From contig CM049311.1 of NCBI GenBank assembly GCA_026874595.1, forward strand, positions 33,745,676-33,809,675: a stretch of 64,000 nt of DNA, in the 5' to 3' direction. Shown one piece after another: positions 54,224 through 64,000 of the stretch (its first letter is position 1; the number at the start of each line of letters is the position of its first letter). Below the pieces are notes generated by a model, which did no database searches, had not been told where the DNA came from, and was given only the letters and a program-made list of their open reading frames with translations. This stretch comes from Sipunculus nudus. Its lineage: Eukaryota > Annelida > Sipuncula > Golfingiida > Sipunculidae. The position numbers and the translations under genes are program-made.

Positions 54224-56798
54224 CTTTACGGAAACCATAACAATGGATTATGTCTTTGAAAATCTTACATCTTATACTTAATCTACATATGTTCATTAAG
54301 GGGTGATTGGAATCTAACCTGATTGAGCGATAACGATTTTACACTTGATAGTTCACACAGGCGACTGGTAGTAACAAAATTAGGTCATTTTTCAGGCAGT
54401 ATTCTTATACATGTGCTCATAATGTTAAACATTTCATTCTTTATGAATGTTCCGTTGAAGAACTAAATTTGCTACTCACTGGCATCAATTTAAAAACATT
54501 CATTTTTTTTATTTTAGCTATTATACAGATGTCTAAACAAGGATAATTTGCTGGTAAATGCAAAAACGATATATATCATGAATGAGAGACGATCGAAATG
54601 ATGTTCTTGACAACTGACGGAGCCTTATAAGTTTTATAAATTATAAATTAGGTTTTATAAATAACTGTTACTTGGTACGGTATTTTATGAAACTGTATTT
54701 AAATGTTAAGATGTCCTTGTTTAGCATCTCGTTGCTGCAAAGAGAAAGAATGGAAGGGTAACTCTATAGTATAGTCTACTCATGATTATTAGTCAATATA
54801 ACACAAAGTTAATTAGAGTGCACATATAGTGAATGTGTTATTAAGCGTGATCAAACATTGAGAGGGTCCGTTTTGTTCCTAAGGCCCATGTGTTGAAAAT
54901 CCCAATTCAGTAGTTTACTATTGCACTTACTGCTGTAATCAAAATAGAATTCTACGATAAAATGTGTTCGAACACCTTTCATATGATAAATCATTTGTCG
55001 GACGATTTCAAGAAATTACTTAGGGTACAGTTACAATGTTACCACTACAGGATGTTATGTATGTCATTACAATCGTATGACTTGTTTAGTTTCAATTACT
55101 GAAGTCGAATTACGGTTATGTTTGAAGGCTTTTGTTTAAAGCCGCCAATTTTCTTTTACAATGCATGAGCTGCTCTATATAACTGGCATTACTGTGAACT
55201 CGTATTCCTCAGGATTGCAACGATTTCATACACGCAATATTAACAGCGTGTTTATCAACGGCCCTTATCCACGTTCAGATTAAAATAAGTAGACGTAAAT
55301 TATTTGCAGGCAGAGATTAATTGGGTACATAAAGTCCCCAGACAGTCAATGTCTAAACAGACACCCTCGACATTCTTCACATGAAAATATTTATATAAAC
55401 ATTCATCTAATGCCTTCGGAAACCAAAACACCCGACGGTTAAACGGGTGAACTTGTAGTTCAAATAAAGTATGCATGCGCGTCCTAATAACCGGGACATC
55501 TGGTCACAACGCAGGTTCCATCTGGAACCTTATAATAAGTTAATAAGGTATGACTGAGAAAACAGTTCCGTGATTCTAGATAGAACAATGTGTGTTCTTA
55601 AAAGAAATATCAGGAACACTTATATTGTTAGAGTGTAATGCATTCAAATCAGTATTTGAATAAACAGTCTATTTTTTCAACATATTCAACCCTGTCTATG
55701 ATGGCCAAGTTCACTGATCACATGCATAAACAACTACACTTTAAAGCTCTTGATTATAGTAGCTTGATGTCATAAATATTCTAATATATAATCTTTCAAA
55801 GTTAGGCTGCCAACCCATAACAGACGCCATATCAATTGGCCATAAGTTTCGAAAGAACCAAAATTTTGGAAAATATATACGTTGATTTTTGTTATGAAGC
55901 TTATCACCTAGTATTAGGCCATCGGCCCCTTATGAGCTATAGTGTATTACTTTGTGATCGTATTAATGTTTTAGAGAATATTTCAGTGGACACCCACTGG
56001 TGGAGAAGACTATAGAAATAAGTTTGATAAATGAACAAATTCAATATTTAGTGAATCATATATTTCGTAAATTCTGCATGTGTTTACATCTTTGATAGCT
56101 TTCTCTTTCAAATGACAGGTGGTGCCACCTACAATCATGGTTACGTGGATGATATCCATGCTAATATGCAGCATATCTCACTCTATTTCCCCTTACCACT
56201 CAATCCATTCTTCAGTCCACCGATACCGCTCTGATTTAGGCGGATACACGTAGTCACTTGTCGACTACCCGTATTCTAATTATGATTGGGAATCGAAGTC
56301 CTAATGATATTGTGAACTGAGCTTAGTTGATTGAATAATGCGCAAATTCCTATATTTATTTTCTACAGCGTATATTGCACATGGAAAATTGTTCTTGTGT
56401 AGGGCCATTCAGTGCAATCTTCCTAATACCAAGGCTTTGGCAGCTTGATTCGGGAGCCGCTCAAGCGTCTGTAGAATAATGAACAAGTCTGAAAGTGCTG
56501 AGGCCAAAGTCACAACTGCAAATCAAACCCAACCAACCAAATACAAATAATAAACAGTTCACCGCCATTTGAACAAGGACACATACATGCAACGGGACAG
56601 GTTTGTATGGATTTGTGTGACTGGTCAGACACCCTCCGGGCAAAGCTAAACATCTGACATCAAAATAGCATTAGTATTCTTCTAACATCCGCGTGAAAAG
56701 TGTGCACGAGTCACGAGTTCCATTGCATTACTTATTTTAGTCTATTCACAATTTGCTTCCCTCTACCTGTATCCATTCATTCCTCCCCATCCTGCTTA
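53909..56798. repeat. Near-identical duplication, copy 1
   Basis: From 53909 to at least 56798 (the counterpart of the window end) the sequence matches 61111-64000 at an offset of 7202-7203 bp. By eye I counted roughly 15 substitutions and two one-base indels, about 99.5% identity. The match starts inside the P450 relic at ATGGTCATGGCG and continues through non-coding downstream sequence. Copy 1 has the longer P450 part and is probably the source. Confidence 0.95.
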
Positions 56799-58389
56799 TG
56801 AAAAAAGTGAATTAAACGTTTTCAAAAATCGTATATAGTATATATACCCTAGTATTATTCATTGTTCGGAAAAGTCCGAAATCACAGGTTATGTGTTATT
56901 TACATTTCCTTTGAGTATTTAGAAAAAATGAGTATCTAGAAAGAAAATAACCCTAAAACCGTCAGAACGTACAGAGAAGCCAGTGGTCGGAATGTTCCAT
57001 TCTTCCGTGTATTGTCATAGGACAGTTTCCTATGAGCACAATAGGGGGCGCTGGCTCGCAATTGGCTCTTAGCGCGGCACGTTCACATCATTCCATATTC
57101 AAACAGTAAAGAGTGATCAATACTGAGCTTTTATCAGGATCACACCGTATAACATAATATGAGGTGTAGGTAATCGCCATTGGATTAAATGTATTTAGCT
57201 GTGCTGTTTAATTATTTTAACGACGTTTAAGCCAAGTGTTTAATCATGTGACTAGATAGTACACTATTGATGGTCCATTGGAAGAGAGCAGGCAGTTCCG
57301 TTTGGATGAGACTTGCACCATCGGTGATACCAGACAGTATAAACCAAACCTTCACTTTTCTACCGAATGCAAAAATAAACTCTTCGAGTATACGTTTAGT
57401 TTCAATACTTTAAGTTTTTCCCCAATGTCTATTCTTTCAGTCTTCCCCGGCCCCCTCTTCTCCTGCCATCCAGACAAAATATGTATACCTGATGAATATG
57501 CCAATTAGCGAAGGAACGAGTAAGTCCATTCAGACATGAGAACCAAGTAGCCAAAAAAAATTCTCATGAGCACGGCTTGTGCTGCCATCTGGTGTGTGAA
57601 GAGTAAACGAAAATTTTATATAACTTGACCCTGTGGACCGAATTTCGAATCTTGATTCTGCATCCGGGTTATCATCGCGTAAAACTGAGCTGATATAGAT
57701 ACAAACGTTGTGTAAAAATTTGATGCGGTATTGGCTCCAGTTTGAGTTATATGTGCAAACATACAGGTGTACACTTCACTGCCCTCTCAACCCTTTTGAG
57801 ACAAAGTTAATAAAGCATGTGTGTAGCATTCATAATAAAAAATATGTTCTTTTTATGTGCTTTTGACGTGTGCTGTTCGTGTGTTTTCATATATTATTTT
57901 GTTCTGACTTTTGATGTGTTATATTTATATGTTCTTCATATGTTCTTATACATGAATTCTTTCTAGAAAGGACGTGCACTAGTGTCCGAGTACTTTGTCA
58001 TAAAATAGTCATTAAAATGACTTCTAAGTGCTTCAAAATATTTCTGAGTAGTTTAACGTTTTATATGAAGACTGATCTTCAGATTGTGTTTTGCTGATGA
58101 ATATTAACAGTTTATAAACCGCCACTGATGTTGTGATATTGACATTCCTGTCTTCTTAGGTTTTTTTATATACATACCTTTTATATTGCCATCAGTAATA
58201 ACGAGTATTTTACATAACGCCCCACGAAACAGCTTTATCATCTAAAAGTGCTTGATCATTAAATTCTCACCAGTAAATTTAAGTACTTGAACTCGAATTA
58301 GAGTATTTTTGTATAAAGGGCTAAAGTATTCGTGCGCATTGACTCCTTTATTTTTTTTTTTACTTTTATCTCTTAAATGAGACTTGCCA

Positions 58390-58560
58390 AAATTGGAAAC
58401 CCTCGGCTCTCTCCAACTAGCGATCCAGAACCGATTCCCTACTTGGTTATAAAAAGCGGGTGGGTAGATGGGGGGGGGATGAACGGTCGGTGATTTTCCC
58501 ACATTTTCCTTACCCTGAGGACTACTGAACGCCACCGTCTGAGCCATTCAGAATGCCTCC
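58390..58560 (-). repeat. Reverse copy of the 13-kb GGTGGAGGAAG-type module
   Basis: Reverse complement contains GTAAGGAAAATGTGGGAAAA then TCACCGACCGTTCATCC, comparable in order to the module at 13.0-13.26 kb and 20.9 kb. Weak similarity. Confidence 0.4.
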
Positions 58561-59644
58561 CATTAGTTATTATAACTAATTTTACAATCTATATTATATA
58601 AAAAGTTTTATGTGGCCTTATCACCTTTGAAGCATGTTGAATTAACACGAAAGAAAGCGTCTTCCCTTTGGTACCTGCTAAAATATTCCCCTGAAAGCGT
58701 TGGGTTACTCTTGTGCACGAGTGTTAAAAACAGTGGACCGGGCGTGACCACCGGCGCCAACATAAACACAGCACGTGCATCGCTCTGACAACAACACCTG
58801 TCAAACAGGGGATGCCTTGACTTACTAGGCCCCAAAAATGTAATACATGTTACCGCTGGCTGAAACATCGCATGTTGCGGTGAGTAAGGCCTTGGACATG
58901 TATAACCACCTGTGCTACCCATGCAAATTCCGCCTGGACCTACCGTACATACAGAATTTACATTGAATTTACAACCAGAAGAGATATTTCAGAGGACATT
59001 AACGTCAATACATGGACTAGTTTGGAACTCTCTTTGTTCGGATCTGTCGCGCAAGCGCAAAATCGGACCTCCGGTCACGCGGCCTTGGTATGGTAAACAG
59101 ACACACATGGACTGTTTTTACTGATTCGCAAAATAATAACAAGGCGTTAAACAACTTAAAGGGAGGTACTTTGCCCATGTACTCGATGGTTTTTGCCTGA
59201 AAAACTTTTCTATAAATTAAGTGGACTGATAATGTGACAGTATAGGCATAATATTGTTCTTGATTATGTCTCTTTAAAAGTTTAAATTTACTTTTTGGCA
59301 TAGACATTTTATCTGTATGACAAATGGGGCACTTGCCCGAGGCCAAAAGCCCTAAGGGGACAAGATGATAAGAAATAACAGATCAAAGATAAAACCATAT
59401 GAAATGGCAAAATAGATCAATTAGAATATCCTCAATGTGTCGATTTATTGTATGCCAGATTCCATATCTAATAAATAGTTGACTTTTGAAATAAACAAAC
59501 AAATTTGATTTGTAGATTTAATATATTTGACTGATCAGCAGTTGGTCCAATTTATTATTAAATATATTATACTGATTTCGGTTTATGAAAGAGGGACCAA
59601 TTTTGGCATTTTATCCTCGGTTTCACATATATGATAAAACAAGC

Positions 59645-59800
59645 CTTTTAAAGGGGCCTATTCCCAGACCAGGAAATATTTTGATATCTGCGGCTATTAC
59701 GTTCTTTAACCGTTTGCTTACTCTTGAATACAAATGTAAATAAACTTGCATCGGGCGCGATTAGTGGCGCAAAACAAACATAGCGCACATGCCACCTAAA
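59645..59800. repeat. Dispersed repeat shared with 32.87-33.08 kb
   Basis: AAAGGGGCCTATTC, AACCGTTTGCTTACTC, ACAAATGTAAAT, CTTGCATCGGGCGCGATTAG and GGCGCAAA. Confidence 0.65.
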
Positions 59801-60309
59801 AAAAGGTGAATCGGAGATAGTAGGTCCGTGATCCAGCATGGTTTTGCCGGGGAACATTTGTTTTAAGCCAAGATGAACAAATAGGGTGAGCTAATAAGAA
59901 CAATATTGCATATATTAATGTACCCTTAAATGGCAGATGGTGGCGTCTGTAATCTGAGCTACATAAAATCTCGAATCCCAGCCGAGGCGGTGAGATTTTT
60001 TACGGTCCGCCCCACCGAGGTAGCCGTGACAACCCGACTAAGTAGGCAAAGATATTTTGGCTGGTAAGCCTACTGGAGGATTGCATCGCAGTGGTCTTCC
60101 ATCATGTTGCGTTCATATTGTGGTAAACAGCCCATAATCTTAACAATAGGCCACACATAATGAATTAATATAAGACAATACATGTGAACTCACAACCCAA
60201 AGTGAAACTCCGTCTCTATGGTACCGAGTCATTTCCTGTATCAAGTACAAGTTGGCTGCGTCCAGTAACCCGTGCGAGCCATGCCTGTATTCATGCGGTC
60301 AGATATTCA

Positions 60310-60500
60310 TCAAACATGCGGAGGGGTTTACCAATATTCTGAGTTAAACCGGAATTTTTCTCGCTCATGTTTGGTGTTGTTAGAAAGTACACTAAATATA
60401 GCAACGATTAGTCTGGCTTATGTGAATTGACAGGGTACTTGTAGGCCATGAGGCGTTGTCAAAAACGACGAAATTATTTGCATCCTCAAGGGGCCTTATA
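60310..60500 (-). repeat. Dispersed repeat shared with 20.5 kb and 39.5 kb
   Basis: Reverse complement reads GAGGATGCAAATAATTTCGT, GACAACGCCTCATGGCCTAC, GTGTACTTTCTAACAACACC and GGTTTAACTCAGAATATTGG, close to 20500-20690. Confidence 0.75.
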
Positions 60501-60589
60501 ATGCAGTCCTCAAACTTAGATATATGGGTGATCTGACAGCCAGTAGTCTGGTCGTAATTTCAGTGGGCCCATATGGCGCTACCACCCAG

Positions 60590-60760
60590 GGAGGAACGCT
60601 CTGCAGGCTTAATGGGAAGGCCGTGCCCAACGGCCGTGTTTCACTCACAAACGAGTGATCCTTTCGGGGGTTCCTCGGTGGTATGACCCAGCAATGGGGT
60701 TGATTAAGTACCCAGGGCCCGCAGGTGTAGTAGTCACCGGGCTTTGGTGAGGACAGGATA
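60590..60760 (+). repeat. SINE family copy (body and tail)
   Basis: CTTAATGGGAAGGCCGTG, ACGAGTGATCCTTTCGGGGG, TTCCTCGGTGGTATGACCCA and GCCCGCAGGTGTAGTAG. Same body as 42730-42996 in the opposite orientation. The tRNA-like head is degraded. Confidence 0.7.
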
Positions 60761-61074
60761 TAATATGAGAGGAAGCGTGGGATACTGTCCTGTTACCCAC
60801 ACCGAAACCGGAATGGATTCTGCAGATGTACATATTCGTAGTTAGCATTATAAAATGGAGGCGGTTACCTTCGACAAAAAATAAAAAAATAAAAACAAGA
60901 AAAACCCATCAAACACACGAACTGGAATTGAACGCATACCTCGGTCAATTTTCAGTCAGCGTTTACATGAAGGAAGAAGGGCGACAATTTACTTATTAAA
61001 ATGCAAAGGGATATAAAAATTACTGACGCCTGATCTGAAGTAGACCAGAATCAATAGTTTACAAGGTTCTCCAC

Positions 61075-61425
61075 GTGTCATTGATCAGCTCAGAGCAGAA
61101 AGCGTCTCTCATGGTCATGGCGTCTCTCTACTCTGTGTCTATGAATCCGAAATACTGGGATAGGCCTGAAGAATCCCGCCCGTTAAAATTGATCGGCCCT
61201 GATGGTAATTTAGAAAAGAAGACAGCCTTCATGGCGTTCTTTATAGAACCGAGGACATGTCTTGGAGAAATGGTTGCTAAAAATGAATTGTTCCTCTTTT
61301 TCACTGCTTTTCTGCAGAAGTTTACATACACAATGGCCAACCCTACTATACCACCGCCCATGGAAGGACGCATGCGTGCAACCTTTGCCCCCGAATGTTA
61401 TCAGATGGTGCTGGAGCAGAAGTAA
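61075..61425 (+). pseudogene. Cytochrome P450 C-terminal fragment (duplicated copy)
   Basis: From 61111 it repeats the last 105 codons of the 52.9-kb relic (MVMASLYSVSMNPKYWD to MVLEQK, stop at 61423). It includes the same damaged haem loop and shows one synonymous difference that I could find. Twelve codons of unrelated sequence (MSLISSEQKASL) extend the frame upstream. Without the remaining three quarters of the enzyme it cannot work. Confidence 0.9.
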
Positions 61426-64000
61426 CTTTACGGAAACCATAACAATGGATTATGTCTTTGAAAATCTTACATCTTATACTTAATCTACATATGTTCATTA
61501 AGGGGTGATTGGAATCTAACCTGATTGAGCGATAACGATTTTACACTTGATAGTTCACACAGGCGACTGGTAGTAACAAAATTAGGTCATTTTTTAGGCA
61601 GTATTCTTATACATGTGCTCATAATGTTAAACATTTCATTCTTTATGAATGTTCCGTTGAAGAACTAAATTTGCTACTCACTGGCATCAATTTAAAAACA
61701 TTCATTTTTTTTATTTTAGCTATTATACAGATGTCTAAACAAGGATAATTTGCTGGTAAATGCAAAAACGATATATATCATGAATGAGAGACGATCGAAA
61801 TGATGTTCTTGACAACTGACGGAGCCTTATAAGTTTTATAAATTATAAATTAGGTTTTATAAATAACTGTTACTTGGTACGGTATTTTATGAAACTGTAT
61901 TTAAATGTTAAGATGTCCTTGTTTAGCATCTCGTTGTTGCAAAGAGAAAGAATGGAAGGGTAACTCTATAGTATAGTCTACTCATGATTATTAGTCAATA
62001 TAACACAAAGTTAATTAGAGTGCACATATAGTGAATGTGTTATTAAGCGTGATCAAACATTGAGAGGGTCCGTTTTGTTCCTAAGGCCCATGTGTTGAAA
62101 ATCCCAATTCAGTAGTTTACTATTGCACTTACTGCTGTAATCAAAATAGAATTCTACGATAAAATGTGTTCGAACACCTTTCATATGATAAATCATTTGT
62201 TGGACGATTTCAAGAAATTACTTAGGGTACAGTTACAATGTTACCACTACAGGATGTTATGTATGTCATTACAATCGTATGACTTGTTTAGTTTCAATTA
62301 CTGAAGTCGAATTACGGTTATGTTTGAAGGCTTTTGTTTAAAGCCGCCAATTTTCTTTTACAATGCATGAGCTGCTCTATATAACTGGCATTACTGTGAA
62401 CTCGTATTCCTCAGGATTGCAACGATTTCATACACGCAATATTAACAGCGTGTTTATCAACGGCCCTTATCCACGTTCAGATTAAAATAAGTAGACGTAA
62501 ATTATTTTGCAGGCAGAGATTAATTGGGTACATAAAGTCCCCAGACAGTCAATGTCTAAACAGACACCCTCGACATTCTTCACATGAAAATATTTATATA
62601 AACATTCATCTAATGCCTTCGGAAACCAAAACACCCGACGGTTAAACGGGTGAACTTGGAGTTCAAATAAAGTATGCATGCGCGTCCTAATAACCGGGAC
62701 ATCTGGTCACAACGCAGGTTCCATCTGGAACCTTATAATAAGTTAATAAGGTATGACTGAGAAAACAGTTCCGTGATTCTAGATAGAACAATGTGTGTTC
62801 TTAAAAGAAATATCAGGAACACTTATATTGTTAGAGTGTAATGCATTCAAATCAGTATTTGAATAAACAGTCTATTTTTTCAACATATTCAACCCTGTCT
62901 ATGATGGCCAAGTTCACTGATCACATGCATAAACAACTACACTTTAAATTCTTGATTATAGTAGCTTGATGTCATAAATATTCTAATATATAATCTTTCA
63001 AAGTTAGGCTGCCCACCCATAACAGACGCCATATCAATTGGCCATAAGTTTCGAAAGAACCAAAATTTTGGAAAATATATACGTTGATTTTTGTTATGAA
63101 GCTTATCACCTAGTATTAGGCCATCGGCCCCTTATGAGCTATAGTGTATTACTTTGTGATCGTATTAATGTTTCAGAGAATATTTCAGTGGACACCCACT
63201 GGTGGAGAAGACTATAGAAATAAGTTTGATAAATGAACAAATTCAATATTTAGTGAATCATATATTTCGTAAATTCTGCATGTGTTTACATCTTTGATAG
63301 CTTTCTCTTTCAAATGACAGGTGGTGCCACCTACAATCATGGTTACGTGGATGATATCCATGCTAATATGCAGCATATCTCACTCTATTTCCCCTTACCA
63401 CTCAATCCATTCTTCAGTCCACCGATACCGCTCTGATTTAGGCGGATACACGTAGTCACTTGTCGACTACCCGTATTCTAATTATGATTGGGAATCGAAG
63501 TCCTAATGATATTGTGAACTGAGCTTAGTTGATTGAATAATGCGCAAATTCCTATATTTATTTTCTACAGCGTATATTGCACATGGAAAATTGTTCTTGT
63601 GATGGGCCATTCAGTGCAATCTTCCTAATACCAAGGCTTTGGCAGCTTGATTCGGGAGCCGCTCTAGCGTCTGTAGAATAATGAACAAGTCTGAAAGTGC
63701 TGAGGCCAAAGTCACAACTGCAAATCAAACCCAACCAACCAAATACAAATAATAAACAGTTCACCGCCATTTGAACAAGGACACATACATGCAACGGGAC
63801 AGGTTTGTATGGATTTGTGTGACTGGTCAGACACCCTCCGGGCAAAGCTAAACATCTGACATCAAAATCGCATTATTATTCTTCTAACATCCGCGTGAAA
63901 AGTGTGCACGAGTCACGAGTTCCATTGCATTACTTATTTTAGTCTATTCACAATTTGCTTCCCTCTACCTGTATCCATTCATTCCTCCCCATCCTGCTTA
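61111..64000. repeat. Near-identical duplication, copy 2 (runs off the window)
   Basis: Counterpart of 53909-56798. The junction shows GCGTCTCTC at 61102-61110 and again at 61120-61128, a short repeat that may reflect how the junction formed. The right end is not reached. Confidence 0.95.

Larger units (their letters stand above)
54224..61074. other. Non-coding stretch between and including P450-linked duplicated flank
   Basis: 54224-56798 is the 3' flank of the P450 relic and belongs to the duplication. 56799-61074 is unique apart from dispersed repeats (58.4, 59.65, 60.4 and 60.6 kb). Short open frames show no family similarity that I recognise. Confidence 0.6.

Noticed and set aside
56461-56643. 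Minus-strand frame (MPGGCLTSHTNPYKP) present in both duplication copies (again at 63558-63845)
   Set aside because: The conservation is explained by the very recent duplication, the frame is open to different lengths in the two copies, and no family is recognised.
59017-59346. Minus-strand frame starting MASGKCPICHTDKM, zinc-finger-like
   Set aside because: Only one CPIC motif, no further metal ligands in spacing, no splice context; probably chance.

Overview
The window is eukaryotic nuclear DNA: AT-rich, gene-poor and full of repeats. Its coding sequence lies in short exons with GT/AG borders. The overall look (a GatA-type amidotransferase gene, a secreted C-type lectin joined to a PAN/apple-like domain, a clan-2-like P450 relic, tRNA-derived SINEs, non-LTR retrotransposon tails, many TA, CT and poly-G tracts) fits a lophotrochozoan invertebrate, probably a mollusc. 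That placement is inference; no sequence here fixes the species.

Region 1 (left edge to about 11.7 kb, minus strand) holds the mitochondrial glutamyl-tRNA(Gln) amidotransferase subunit A gene (QRSL1/GatA). Eight coding exons join in phase (24+160+196+228+176+113+193+118 nt) and give about 402 codons. The rest of the C-terminus lies beyond base 1. Its introns carry SINE heads, a 29-bp minisatellite, TA and CATA microsatellites and degenerate tandem units.

Region 2 (about 11.8-31.9 kb) has no coding exon that I can defend. It holds repeats, including two large inverted-repeat structures (19.35-20.46 kb and 22.14-23.66 kb), a 181-bp tandem duplication and compound microsatellites.

Region 3 (31.9-42.3 kb, plus strand) is a four-exon gene for a 244-residue secreted protein: signal peptide, long-form C-type lectin domain, then a PAN/apple-like domain. 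Intron 3 (6.1 kb) carries pieces of two non-LTR retrotransposons and a transposon-type CXC cysteine-cluster fragment.

Region 4 (42.3-52.8 kb) is a transposon graveyard: a tRNA-headed SINE, the 3' end of a non-LTR retrotransposon, a 1.48-kb terminal-inverted-repeat element with palindromic arrays inside it, a GTCC-rich possible MITE, a 30-bp minisatellite and CT/AT tracts.

Region 5 (52.8-64 kb) holds an intronless, broken cytochrome P450 with a TATA-like box. Its last 315 bases and at least 2.6 kb downstream recur 7.2 kb away at near identity (53,909 and 61,111 onward), reaching the window edge.

The three genes do not form a functional unit: one serves mitochondrial translation, one is a secreted lectin, one is a dead P450. 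I saw no new biological system. The items most worth a second look are the near-identical duplication, the four-unit palindrome, the palindromic elements and the lectin-PAN gene.
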